From contig NZ_ASJB01000083.1 of assembly GCF_000478275.1 (NCBI RefSeq), positions 558,001-622,000 on the forward strand: a DNA stretch of 64,000 bases. The letters run 5' to 3'. Each line of letters begins with the position of its first letter. Position 1 is the stretch's first letter. Source of the DNA: Amycolatopsis orientalis DSM 40040 = KCTC 9412 (lineage in GTDB: Bacteria > Actinomycetota > Actinomycetes > Mycobacteriales > Pseudonocardiaceae). The notes under the pieces are model-generated. The model had not been told where the DNA came from. It was given only the letters and a program-made list of their open reading frames with translations, and searched no databases. The translations under genes were made by a program, and so were the position numbers. Shown in pieces: positions 8,958 to 16,806 of this stretch.

Positions 8958-9889
8958 TACTTCAGCGCTCCCGCCAGCGCGTCCACTTCCTTGGTCATCC
9001 ATGCAATGTAGTCGGTCACACCCTGCGGGAGCGTTTCGGTGACGTCGACGACCGCGATCCCGGCGCCCTTGGCGTCGCCGACCACCTGCTGGGTGACCGG
9101 GGTGGTGGTCTGCGCGTTGTTGATCAGGGCCTTGACCTGCTTGCCGGTGATCAGCTGCTTGACCTCGTTGAGCGCGGCGGCGGGCACGTCCTGCTCCGCT
9201 TCCACGGCCTCGGCGAAGGCGGGCGGAGTCGCGTCGGTGACCTTCGCGCTGTCGAGCAGGTAGTGCGCGACAGGCTCGGTCGCGACGACCTTGGCGTTCG
9301 AGGCGCCCAGGCCCGAAACCTTCTTCAGCAGTTCCTGGGTCTTGCCCTTGAACGCGGTCGCGTTGGCGGTGAAGGCGTCCTTCGACGCGGGCTGGATCTC
9401 ACCGAGCTTCGCGGCGACCTGGTCGGCGACCTTCTCGACGCCGGGGAGGCTGTACCAGACGTGCTCGTTCTCGTTGCCGGTCGCGGCGATGTCGACGGCG
9501 ACCAGCTTCTGCGCGCCGGCGGCCTGGTCGGCGAGCTTCGAGAAGAAATCGTCGTAGCCACCGCCGTTGGACAGCGTCAGCTTCGCGTTCTTCGCGGCGA
9601 CGGCGTCGCTGGCGGTGGTCTCGTAGGAGTGCGGGTCGGCCGAGGGGTCGTGGATGATCGAGGTGACCTCGACCTTGTCGCCGCCGATCGCGGTCACGAC
9701 GCTGCCCCAGACGTCGGTCGAGGCGACGACCTTGATCTTCTCGCCGCCACCCGGGTTCGCGGCTGACGCGTTCTGGGCACCGGATCCGGTCGACGCCTGG
9801 TCGCCCGACGCGCAGGCCGTCGCGCCGAGGGCGAGGACGGCCAGGGCCGACACGGCCGCGAAAACACTCTTAGTACGGCGGGAATTCAT
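8957..9889 (-). CDS. znuA: Zinc-binding ABC transporter lipoprotein (ZnuA-like)
   Basis: A 310-residue cluster A-I (SBP_bac_9/ZnuA/TroA) solute-binding lipoprotein. The N-terminus has a lipobox (LGATACASG, lipidated Cys about residue 26) followed by a Ser/Gly/Ala-rich linker. Metal-ligand candidates are the His in DPSADPHSYE, the His in NEHVWYSLP, the His in TEPVAHYLL and the Asp in AVVDVTE. The long His/Asp-rich loop typical of many ZnuAs is absent, so Mn2+ cannot be excluded from the protein alone. The Zur-like operator about 50 bp upstream favours Zn2+. First gene of the znuA-znuC-znuB operon. Confidence 0.88.
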   Translation of the reverse strand: MNSRRTKSVFAAVSALAVLALGATACASGDQASTGSGAQNASAANPGGGEKIKVVASTDVWGSVVTAIGGDKVEVTSIIHDPSADPHSYETTASDAVAAKNAKLTLSNGGGYDDFFSKLADQAAGAQKLVAVDIAATGNENEHVWYSLPGVEKVADQVAAKLGEIQPASKDAFTANATAFKGKTQELLKKVSGLGASNAKVVATEPVAHYLLDSAKVTDATPPAFAEAVEAEQDVPAAALNEVKQLITGKQVKALINNAQTTTPVTQQVVGDAKGAGIAVVDVTETLPQGVTDYIAWMTKEVDALAGALK

Positions 9890-9939
9890 CTACTGCACTC
9901 CTGCGGATGCCCAGGCCAGGTGTCCCAGATGCCGGGTAA

Positions 9940-9954
9940 TGGAAACCGTTGTCA
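9940..9954 (-). promoter_or_regulatory. Candidate Zur operator upstream of znuA
   Basis: The 15-mer TGGAAACCGTTGTCA is an imperfect palindrome that closely resembles the actinobacterial Zur consensus (TGAAAATCATTTTCA type). It lies about 50 bp upstream of the znuA start, in the divergent region shared with the LacI gene. It would allow repression of the importer in zinc-replete cells. Confidence 0.6.
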
Positions 9955-10071
9955 GATTCAACTGTACCCCATCCGGATGATGGGGCCTCATCGATCGCCG
10001 TCGGCTGTACCCAGGGTCACTCTGAATCGAGACCTGCCACACGTCGGGTGATGCTTCTGCAAAACGTTCTG

Positions 10072-10084
10072 AACCGTTACGGTT
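10072..10084. promoter_or_regulatory. Perfect palindrome at the lacI-family start: candidate auto-operator
   Basis: AACCGT-T-ACGGTT is a perfect 13-bp palindrome ending 5 bp before the ATG at 10090. TACGGT also fits a -10 hexamer (TAnnnT) at the distance expected for a leaderless transcript starting at the ATG, and there is no Shine-Dalgarno sequence. LacI-family proteins bind such short palindromes, so autorepression is likely. Confidence 0.5.
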
Positions 10085-10089
10085 TGCGA

Positions 10090-11190
10090 ATGGGCCGTCC
10101 TATCCGCACCAGGAGGCAGGCGACACTGGCGTCGCTGGCCGCAGAGCTCGGTGTGTCGAGGACCACCGTCTCGAACGCCTACAACCGACCGGACCAATTG
10201 TCCCCTGAGCTGCGCCGCCGTGTCCTCGAGACAGCGCGCCGCCTCGGCTACCCGGGCCCGGACCCGGTCGCTCGTTCACTGCGGACGCGCAAGGCCGGCG
10301 CTGTCGGTCTTTTGCTCACCGAAAACCTCTCCTACGCCTTCCGTGACCCCGCGGCCGTCGGCGTACTCGAAGGGCTCGCGCTGGCCTGCGAAGACGCGGG
10401 CGTCGGCCTGCACCTCGTCCCGGCCAGCCCGGGCCGCGAGGACGTCGCGGCCGTGCACCGCGCCGGTGTCGACGGTTTCGTCGTCTACTCCGTGCCCGAC
10501 GACGACCCGCATCTGGGCGCCGTACTGGAACGCCCGGTGCCGACTGTGATCGTCGACCAGCCCCGGGTGGACGGCGTCGACCGGGTCGGCCCGGACGACG
10601 CGGCCGCGGTCACCGCCATGGCCGAGCACCTCATCTCGCTGGGCCACCGCCAGATCGGTGTGCTGTGCATGCGGCTGGCCCGCGAGCGCAACGACGACTT
10701 CGTCTCCATCCAGCGGCAGAGCGCCGCACACTTCCACGTCCAGCGGATCCGGCTGGAGGCGCTGGCCGCGGCCTTCTCCGCGGCGGGCGTCGACTGGGCG
10801 ACCGTGCCGGTGGTCGAGCGGTTCGACCACACCGTGGACGACGGCGCGTCGGCCGCGCGACAGCTGCTCGACGCGTATCCGCAGGTCACCGCCGTGATCT
10901 GCACTTCGGACATCCTCGCGCTCGGCGCGCTCGCCGAAGCCGAGCGCCGCGGGCTGCGCGTGCCGCAGGATCTGACGGTCACCGGTTTCGACGGCATCAC
11001 CGAGGCCGAACGGTCCGGGCTCACCACGGTCCACCAGCCGGTGCTCGAAAAGGGCAAGGCGGCCGGGAAACTACTGCTCAGCGCGGCCGATCGGGTCGGC
11101 CCGAAGGTGATCACACTGGCCACCGAACTGCGCGTCGGCCGCACCTCGGCCCCGCCGCGGACGGCCGAGGAACGCTGGTTCGGTCCGTGA
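10090..11190 (+). CDS. LacI-family transcriptional regulator
   Basis: A 366-residue LacI/GalR regulator. ATG 10090 starts 16 residues before the helix-turn-helix (LAAELGVSRTTVSNAYNRP) with its hinge segment (PDPVARSLRTRKAGAVGLLL). An N-terminal extension upstream would have no homology. The remainder is a periplasmic-binding-protein-like sugar/effector domain (HRQIGVLCM, AVICTSDILALGALAEAERRG, VTGFDGI, TTVHQP). Effector unknown. The stop is 1 bp from the ATG of the carbonic anhydrase gene, so the two are probably co-transcribed. A palindrome over the start suggests autoregulation. Confidence 0.88.
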   Translation: MGRPIRTRRQATLASLAAELGVSRTTVSNAYNRPDQLSPELRRRVLETARRLGYPGPDPVARSLRTRKAGAVGLLLTENLSYAFRDPAAVGVLEGLALACEDAGVGLHLVPASPGREDVAAVHRAGVDGFVVYSVPDDDPHLGAVLERPVPTVIVDQPRVDGVDRVGPDDAAAVTAMAEHLISLGHRQIGVLCMRLARERNDDFVSIQRQSAAHFHVQRIRLEALAAAFSAAGVDWATVPVVERFDHTVDDGASAARQLLDAYPQVTAVICTSDILALGALAEAERRGLRVPQDLTVTGFDGITEAERSGLTTVHQPVLEKGKAAGKLLLSAADRVGPKVITLATELRVGRTSAPPRTAEERWFGP

Positions 11191-11191
11191 C

Positions 11192-11734
11192 ATGAACCCC
11201 GAAAAGTTGCCCTCCACCGGCTCACCCGGTTCCAATGAGCCGGTGACCTCCATCGACGTACTGCTCAAACGCAATCAGGAGCTGGGCGATGTCACCCCCG
11301 GTGACCGCTCCTCCCCGAGGCCATCGCTCCACGTGACGATTCTGACCTGTATGGACGCCCGTATCCGGGTGTTCGAGATCTTCGGCCTGATCCAGGGTGA
11401 ATCGCACATCCTGCGTAATGCCGGAGGTGTCGTCACCGACGACACGATCCGTTCGCTCGCGCTCAGCCAGCGGAAGCTGGGCACACGCGAGGTGCTGATC
11501 GTCCAGCACACCGACTGCGGCCTGTCCATGGTCACCGAGGACGACTTCAAGGACGAACTCGAAGCCGCCAGCGGGCTGCGCCCGACCTGGTCGGTCGAGG
11601 CCTTCCGCGAGGTCGAGGACAGCGTGCGCCGGTCGGTGCAGCGCGTGCGGCGCAGCGACTTCCTGCCGCACCGGGACAACGTGCGCGGCTTCGTCTACGA
11701 CGTGAAGACGGGGCGCCTGAGCGAAGTCGCGTAA
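11192..11734 (+). CDS. Beta-class carbonic anhydrase (Rv1284/CanA type)
   Basis: A 180-residue beta-carbonic anhydrase with the zinc/catalytic motifs C53-M-D55-A-R57 and H106-T-D-C109. The stretches HILRNAGGVVTDDTIRSLA and GLRPTWS are strongly like M. tuberculosis Rv1284 as I remember it. The enzyme interconverts CO2 and bicarbonate in the cytoplasm. Start ATG 11192 follows the LacI stop by one base; the first ~45 residues are not conserved with the family, so a later start is conceivable. It precedes mutY, as a (different-subtype) carbonic anhydrase gene neighbours mutY in mycobacteria. Confidence 0.85.
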   Translation: MNPEKLPSTGSPGSNEPVTSIDVLLKRNQELGDVTPGDRSSPRPSLHVTILTCMDARIRVFEIFGLIQGESHILRNAGGVVTDDTIRSLALSQRKLGTREVLIVQHTDCGLSMVTEDDFKDELEAASGLRPTWSVEAFREVEDSVRRSVQRVRRSDFLPHRDNVRGFVYDVKTGRLSEVA

Positions 11735-11753
11735 GGGTTTTAAGCTTGGCCAT

Positions 11754-12629
11754 GTGGGCGTCGACGCGGTTGTGCTGAGCGAGTGGTTCGACGAGGTGGG
11801 ACGCGACCTGCCCTGGCGTGAGCCGGACTGCACCGCCTGGGGCGTGCTCGTCAGCGAGATCATGTTGCAGCAGACGCCGGTCGCGCGCGTCCAGCCGATC
11901 TGGCTCGACTGGATGGCCCGCTGGCCGGTCCCGTCGGCGCTGGCGGCGTCGTCGCAGGGCGAGGTCGTCCGCGCCTGGGGCAAACTCGGTTATCCGCGGC
12001 GCGCGCTGCGCCTGCATGCCGCTGCGGCCGTCATCGCCGCCGAGCACGGCGACGTCGTTCCGTCCGATGTGGACACTCTGCTCGCGTTGCCGGGCATCGG
12101 CGCGTACACCGCCCGCGCGGTCGCCGCCTTCGCCTACGGCAAGCGGGCGCCGGTGGTCGACACGAACGTCCGGCGCGTGGTGGCCAGGGCGGTGCACGGC
12201 GCGGGCGACGCCGGGCCGCCGTCGAACACCCGTGACATGGCCGACGTGGAAGCGTTGCTGCCGCTCGAAGACGCTCCGGCGGCGAAGCTTTCGGCGGCGC
12301 TGATGGAACTCGGCGCGCTCGTCTGCACCGCCCGGGCGCCGCGCTGCGCGGACTGCCCGATCTACGACGACTGCGCCTGGCAGCACGCGGGCAAACCCGC
12401 CTACGCCGGGCCCGCGAAACAGGTCCAGAAATTCGCCGGGACCGACCGGCAGGTGCGCGGGCTGCTGCTCGACGTCCTGCGCGGAACCGAAGGGCCGGTG
12501 GAAAAGGCGCGGCTCGATCTCGTCTGGCACGAATCCGGGCAGCGCGACCGCTGTCTCGACTCCCTGCTGGTCGACGGCCTGCTCGAACAGACCCGGGACG
12601 GCCTGTTCGCCCTCCCCGGGGAACACTGA
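11754..12629 (+). CDS. mutY: A/G-specific adenine DNA glycosylase MutY
   Basis: A 291-residue base-excision enzyme removing A opposite 8-oxoG. Visible: catalytic Glu35 (SEIMLQQT), helix-hairpin-helix LPGIGAYTARAVAAFA (112-127), catalytic Asp136 (VDTNVR) and the four [4Fe-4S] cysteines C191-x6-C198-x2-C201-x5-C207. After the cluster only about 84 residues remain, so the C-terminal MutT-like domain is short, as in other actinobacterial MutYs. GTG 11754 is used; it lies 19 bp after the carbonic anhydrase stop. Neighbouring oxidative/DNA repair logic is not otherwise apparent. Confidence 0.93.
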   Translation: MGVDAVVLSEWFDEVGRDLPWREPDCTAWGVLVSEIMLQQTPVARVQPIWLDWMARWPVPSALAASSQGEVVRAWGKLGYPRRALRLHAAAAVIAAEHGDVVPSDVDTLLALPGIGAYTARAVAAFAYGKRAPVVDTNVRRVVARAVHGAGDAGPPSNTRDMADVEALLPLEDAPAAKLSAALMELGALVCTARAPRCADCPIYDDCAWQHAGKPAYAGPAKQVQKFAGTDRQVRGLLLDVLRGTEGPVEKARLDLVWHESGQRDRCLDSLLVDGLLEQTRDGLFALPGEH

Positions 12630-12656
12630 CGCATTACGACAAAAGTTGGTCAATGG

Positions 12657-12685
12657 TTGTCATCGGCGCGATGGCGGGTTAGTTT
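12657..12685 (+). promoter_or_regulatory. Probable sigma70-type promoter of the amidase gene
   Basis: TTGTCA (12657-12662), a 17-bp spacer and TAGTTT (12680-12685) predict a transcript start near 12692, about 25 bp before the amidase ATG at 12717. The gap follows the mutY stop. Confidence 0.55.
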
Positions 12686-12716
12686 TCCGGCCAAAGCGCA
12701 TGACGGGAGCACGTCC

Positions 12717-13679
12717 ATGGCCGATTTCGACCGACGCACCGCGCTCAAGGGCGGCCTGACGGTAAGTGCCGTCGGGCTACTGGGGACAACGACGATTTCC
12801 GCCGCGAACGCGGCCTCCGGGGTACCGGAACCACAGATCCACGGCACGGCCGCGTGGGGCGCGCGCCCGCCGAACGGGACGATCGAGGTGCAGAACCACA
12901 AACCGACGTACATCGTCGTGCACCACACGGTCGAGCCGGGCAATGTCACCGACTACACGCTCGAACACGCCTTCTGGGCGTCACGCTCGATCCAGAACTT
13001 CCATATGGACACACGCGGCTGGATAGACACCGGCCAGCAGTTCACGAACAGCCGCGGCGGGCACCTCACCGAAGGGCGTCATCGCAGCCTGGAAGTGCTC
13101 CGCGGCGGAACCCGGCATGTGCTGGGCGCGAACGTGGGCAACAACAACAGCACCTGCATCGGGATCGAGAACGAGGGCCTCTACAGCACCGAAGACGTCA
13201 CCCCGGCACTGTGGGACTCGCTGGTGAAGATGGTCGCGTACATCGCGTCGCAGTACGGGATCAAGCCGGAATTCATCAAGGGGCACCGGGACTTCAACTC
13301 GACCGAATGCCCGGGAACCGTGCTGTACAACCGGCTTCCGGAACTGCGGACCGCGGTCGGCAAGCTCCTGGGTTCGGCGTCGCCGAAGGTGGACGTGCCG
13401 GAATGGCCGTTGCTCAAACCCGGCGACACCGGGCCCCGGGTGCGGGTGGCTCAGGAACTCCTGCGGGAACGCGGTTTCGCCGTTCCGGTCGACGGCGTGT
13501 TCGGTCAGTCCACAAAGGACGCGGTCGCCGCGGTGGCGGCCCGGAACGGGCTCGAGCGCGACATCTGCGGAGCGACGGCGGCGACCGACGAGACCGGATT
13601 CCTCGGTTCCGACGTCTGGCCGCTCATCGCGCGATCCGGGACCGGATCGCGGGCGCTGAAAGCACGACTCGCCGGCTGA
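12717..13679 (+). CDS. Tat-exported N-acetylmuramoyl-L-alanine amidase with peptidoglycan-binding domain
   Basis: A 320-residue secreted amidase. The N-terminus is a twin-arginine signal (DRRTALKGG then a hydrophobic core ending about residue 32, SAANA-AS). Residues about 60-215 form an Amidase_2/PGRP domain with zinc ligands in IVVHHTV, GHRDF and ECPGT. Residues about 230-285 form a PG_binding_1 repeat (KPGDTGPRVRVAQELL, VDGVFGQSTKDAV). It cleaves the MurNAc-L-Ala bond in peptidoglycan; the domain pair resembles M. tuberculosis Rv3594, which lies in the same neighbourhood there. ATG 12717 has GGGAG upstream. The 3' end overlaps the convergent MFS gene by 56 bp. Confidence 0.9.
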   Translation: MADFDRRTALKGGLTVSAVGLLGTTTISAANAASGVPEPQIHGTAAWGARPPNGTIEVQNHKPTYIVVHHTVEPGNVTDYTLEHAFWASRSIQNFHMDTRGWIDTGQQFTNSRGGHLTEGRHRSLEVLRGGTRHVLGANVGNNNSTCIGIENEGLYSTEDVTPALWDSLVKMVAYIASQYGIKPEFIKGHRDFNSTECPGTVLYNRLPELRTAVGKLLGSASPKVDVPEWPLLKPGDTGPRVRVAQELLRERGFAVPVDGVFGQSTKDAVAAVAARNGLERDICGATAATDETGFLGSDVWPLIARSGTGSRALKARLAG

Positions 13680-14778
13680 ACAGCAACGGCGAGAGGATCA
13701 CGAAGGCGGCGCACCACGGGAGCAGGAACGTTCCCAGCGGCAACACCAGACCGCCGAGGAGTGCCCCACCGGCGACGGCGCCGTTCCAGGCCGCGATCGT
13801 GAGCGACTGGGCGGCGTCGGCCGTGGGGCCGGCGATCAGGGCGGTGACGGCCTGGAAGGCTGTCGGGGCGCCGCCGAACGCCAGGCCCCACAGGCAGGCG
13901 GCGGTCAGCACCAGGCCGGGGACGCCGTCGCCGAATCCGATGATGACGATGGCGGCGGCCGTCACGGCGGTGCAGGTCATCAGGACGGCGCGCGGACGGC
14001 GATCCAGCGCGGCGCCGACGGCGATCAGCCCGCCGACCGTGGCGCAGCCGAACACCAGCAGCACCGCGCCCAGCATGCGCACCGAGTCCAGCCCGGCGAG
14101 GATCGGGCCGATGTAGGTGTAGGCCATGTTGTGCCCCAACGAGAACAGCACCACCGTCGCCAGCAGGGGCCGCATCCCCGGCAGCCGTGACGCGGCCAGC
14201 GGCCGGGTGGGCCGCGCTGGATCCGCGGGTACGGCCGGTACCGCGACGAGCACCCACACCAGCAGTGGCACGGTGATCAGCGCCATCCCGGCGAACGCCC
14301 AGCGCCACTCGGCCAGTTCGCCGAGCGCGGTCCCGGCGGGCACACCGAGCGCGAAGCCGATCGGGGTTCCGGACATGGCAACGGCCAGCGCGCGCCCGGC
14401 TAGCTCCGGCGGGGCGAGACGCATCGCGTATCCGGCCACGAGCGACCACATCACGCCGGTCAGCGCGCCGGAGAAGACCCTCGCGGCGAGGATCAGGGGG
14501 TACCACGGGGACAGCGCGATCAGCAGGTTGGTCACCAGGAATCCGGCGATCAGCGCCAGGAGCAGCCGTTTGCGCGGGACGCGGAGGGTCGCCGTCGTGA
14601 GCGGGATGGCGGTGAGCGCGGTGGTGATCGCGTAGACCGTCACCAGCTGCCCGGTGGCCGACGGGGACACCCCCAGGTCCGCGGACATCCCCAGCAGCAG
14701 TCCGGCGGGCAGGACTTCGGCGAGGCAGCCGAGGAAGACCGTCGTGGTCAGCGCGAGCAGCGCCGGGAGGGGCAACAT
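13624..14778 (-). CDS. MFS efflux transporter (AraJ/sugar-efflux type)
   Basis: A 384-residue 12-TM major facilitator protein with short loops, typical of the DHA1/AraJ drug- or sugar-efflux group. It shows GQLVTVYAITTALTAIP in TM2 and ARVFSGALTGVMWSL in TM4. Start ATG 14778. Substrate unknown and no adjacent regulator on its strand. Unusually, the last 56 bp overlap the coding end of the convergent amidase gene in another frame, so neither gene can have an independent terminator there. Confidence 0.85.
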   Translation of the reverse strand: MLPLPALLALTTTVFLGCLAEVLPAGLLLGMSADLGVSPSATGQLVTVYAITTALTAIPLTTATLRVPRKRLLLALIAGFLVTNLLIALSPWYPLILAARVFSGALTGVMWSLVAGYAMRLAPPELAGRALAVAMSGTPIGFALGVPAGTALGELAEWRWAFAGMALITVPLLVWVLVAVPAVPADPARPTRPLAASRLPGMRPLLATVVLFSLGHNMAYTYIGPILAGLDSVRMLGAVLLVFGCATVGGLIAVGAALDRRPRAVLMTCTAVTAAAIVIIGFGDGVPGLVLTAACLWGLAFGGAPTAFQAVTALIAGPTADAAQSLTIAAWNGAVAGGALLGGLVLPLGTFLLPWCAAFVILSPLLFSRRVVLSAPAIRSRIAR

Positions 14779-14891
14779 GCCTCGACGATTCCGTCCCGGA
14801 CGCGACGCGGGATAGTCCCGGGCGGGGATGCCGCGGGGTTATCGGGGCCGGCTTGCACCCTCTCAAGCTCTGGTGAGCGGGAGCGGCCGGG

Positions 14892-14940
14892 CCGGTGTGT
14901 GGAAATAGGGACGTTGAGTGTCTCTGTTTCCACACACCGG
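14892..14940. repeat. 49-bp hairpin, loop GTTGAGT
   Basis: A 21-bp stem (19 of 21 paired) beginning CCGGTGTGTGGAAATA and closing with GGGAC before the 7-nt loop GTTGAGT. It has the same dimensions as the hairpin at 15127-15175 but a different outer stem sequence. Confidence 0.8.
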
Positions 14941-15126
14941 TCACGTTCGGTCAAACCTCGGCGTCGTCGCCGCGAAATGGCGACGAACCCCGGCTTCTGA
15001 CTTGAGGCTGCCGATGAGGGTGAGCCCCGGGAGCGGCCGGGCCGTGAAGGACTCCTTCGGGGACTCGCTTGCCTGCCCGCCGCTCCGGCTCGCGCCCCGA
15101 GAGCCGCACGCTGTGTGGCGGTGGCC

Positions 15127-15175
15127 CGTCGATGAAGGAATCGGGACACTCAACGTCCCAATTCCTTCATCGACG
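15127..15175. repeat. 49-bp hairpin, loop ACTCAAC
   Basis: A 21-bp stem (20 of 21 paired) beginning CGTCGATGAAGGAAT, closing GGGAC, with the loop ACTCAAC, the reverse complement of the loop at 14892-14940. The shared closing base pairs and loop with unrelated outer stems suggest the loop is the conserved functional part. Confidence 0.8.
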
Positions 15176-15303
15176 AGGTCGGTCGCGCCACTCACGCCCC
15201 TCGCCTCGATAACCCCACGGCATGACCGGCTGACAGTGCCGCGCGCGGCGCGGACGATCGCACGATGACCGGGCACCCTCCCCCGTAGAGAGAAGGCTCG
15301 TTC

Positions 15304-16758
15304 ATGACCGTGCGGATTCGGTGGCAGGAGCCACTGTGCACCGCGTTGCTCGCCACCACGATGATCGGCACCTGCCAGGCCTCGGCGGCTCAGCCGTCCC
15401 CCGGCGGCGACGGGTACGTGCACGTCTCGCCCAACGGCACCGTCCTCGGCGCCGATCCCTACTACCCCAAGGACGGCAACGGCGGCTACGACGTCTCCGC
15501 CTATTCACTCGCGCTGGACTACGCGCCGTACTCGATGCTGGTGAACGGCAAGGCGACGATCACCGCGACGGCCACCCAGGACCTGAGCCGGTTCAACCTC
15601 GATCTGCGTGGCCTCACCGTGCGCTCGGTGACCGTCGACGGCGTGGCCGCCACGTTCCGCCGGGCGGGTGAGCACGAGCTGGTGATCACCCCGCGGAAAC
15701 CGGTGGCCGAAGGCGCTCAGTTCACCGTGGTGGTCGGTTACGACGGGCGGCCGGAACCGATCGGCACGACGCGTGGCCGGACCGGCTGGCTGGCCACGTC
15801 CGGCGATTCCGCCGTGGCCACCGGCCAGCCGCATTCGGCGATGACCTGGTTCCCGGTCAACGGTACCGAAGTCGACAAGGCGACCCTGCGCGTGTCCGTC
15901 ACCGTCCTCGACGAATTCTCCGTGGTGGGCAACGGTTTCCAGGTCTCCGACGTCCCGGCGGGCTACGGACGGCACACCGTCACCTGGGCGGAGGACACCG
16001 CGCTCGCGCCGAATACGGCGATGCTCGGCATCGGACGCTGGGAGGTCGAACGGCTCACGCTTCCCGGCGGCCGGACGGCGATCAACGCCTATCATCCGTG
16101 CGCCGTCGACCAGCGGAAGATCGGCGGACGGCTGCCCGAGGTACTGGAGTTCCTCACCGGGAAATTCGGCGACTACCCGCAATCCGCGGCGGGCGGGCTA
16201 TTCCTCGACCGCTCGCTCGGCTACACGCACGGCGCCCAGACCCGGCCGGTGTACGGCCGCACGGCGACCATCGCCGATCTGGTGTACGCCACCGCGTACC
16301 AATGGTGGGGAGCGGGCGTGAGCGGGAAGATGTGGCGCGACGCGCTGATGACCGAGTCCGTCGCGCGGTACGCGGTCTGGTTGTGGGACGAGGCCAAGAA
16401 CGGCATCGACCTGGATCGACGGTACCGCGACCTGGTGGCCGGGGTGCGCGACGACGCCGGCTTCTGGGCGGCCAAGCTCACCGATCCGGGCAAGGGAACC
16501 GAATTCGCGCCCTCCACCAAGGCGGTGCTGCGGGTACACGCGCTGCGCCGTCTGATCGGCGACGAAGTGTTCTTCCAGATCATGGCGGGCTTCCCGCAGA
16601 TCAACCCGCAGGGCAACCAGAACTGGCACGACTTCGAGCTGTACGTCTCCGCGATGGCGCAGCTCGACCTCGGCGAGTTCGACCGCGCGTGGCTGGACGG
16701 CACGGTGCGGCCGCCGGACGAGCACCTCTACCCCGGGCCGCTGCGCCCGGCTCGGTGA
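15304..16758 (+). CDS. Secreted M1-peptidase-like protein with lost zinc site (pseudoenzyme)
   Basis: A 484-residue exported protein with a signal peptide (hydrophobic core about residues 10-28). It aligns throughout with the two other M1-type proteins of this window: DPYYPKDGNGGYDV, the TATQDLSRFNLDLRGLTV beta-domain motif and the tail LDGTVRPPDEHLYPG. Where they have HEXXH plus 18 residues plus Glu, this protein has Y328-A-T-A-Y332 and keeps only Glu351. The SLET motif of the exopeptidase site reads THGAQ. Catalysis by the M1 mechanism should therefore be impossible. The frame is intact and codon use looks normal, so it is probably a retained binding or decoy protein rather than a pseudogene. 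Confidence 0.8.
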   Translation: MTVRIRWQEPLCTALLATTMIGTCQASAAQPSPGGDGYVHVSPNGTVLGADPYYPKDGNGGYDVSAYSLALDYAPYSMLVNGKATITATATQDLSRFNLDLRGLTVRSVTVDGVAATFRRAGEHELVITPRKPVAEGAQFTVVVGYDGRPEPIGTTRGRTGWLATSGDSAVATGQPHSAMTWFPVNGTEVDKATLRVSVTVLDEFSVVGNGFQVSDVPAGYGRHTVTWAEDTALAPNTAMLGIGRWEVERLTLPGGRTAINAYHPCAVDQRKIGGRLPEVLEFLTGKFGDYPQSAAGGLFLDRSLGYTHGAQTRPVYGRTATIADLVYATAYQWWGAGVSGKMWRDALMTESVARYAVWLWDEAKNGIDLDRRYRDLVAGVRDDAGFWAAKLTDPGKGTEFAPSTKAVLRVHALRRLIGDEVFFQIMAGFPQINPQGNQNWHDFELYVSAMAQLDLGEFDRAWLDGTVRPPDEHLYPGPLRPAR

Positions 16759-16763
16759 AAACT

Positions 16764-16806
16764 CCCGCCCGGGTGACGTGACCCGATCATCCGTCACCCG
16801 GGCGGG
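16764..16806. terminator. Bidirectional terminator between M1-like gene and lysR
   Basis: Perfect 15-bp stem CCCGCCCGGGTGACG / CGTCACCCGGGCGGG around a 13-nt loop. It starts 6 bp after the M1-like stop and its right arm lies inside the last codons of the convergent LysR gene (stop at 16787). Confidence 0.75.

Larger units (their letters stand above)
14823..15228. repeat. ~406-bp non-coding element with 25-bp terminal inverted repeats
   Basis: The 525-bp gap between the MFS start and the M1-like gene holds no plausible gene. It is bounded by imperfect inverted repeats: 14823-14847 and 15204-15228 match at 21 of 25 positions, sharing ATGCCG-GGGGTTATCG. Inside are two 49-bp hairpins with the same 7-nt loop in opposite orientation and a repeated GAGCGGCCGGGCCG segment (14881, 15031). 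The architecture looks like a non-autonomous MITE-type element, but no target-site duplication is visible, so mobility is an inference. Confidence 0.5.

Noticed and set aside
15304..16758. Pseudogene call for the M1-like gene
   Set aside because: The frame is intact, signal peptide and fold motifs are preserved, and the loss is restricted to catalytic residues; pseudoenzyme is the better description.
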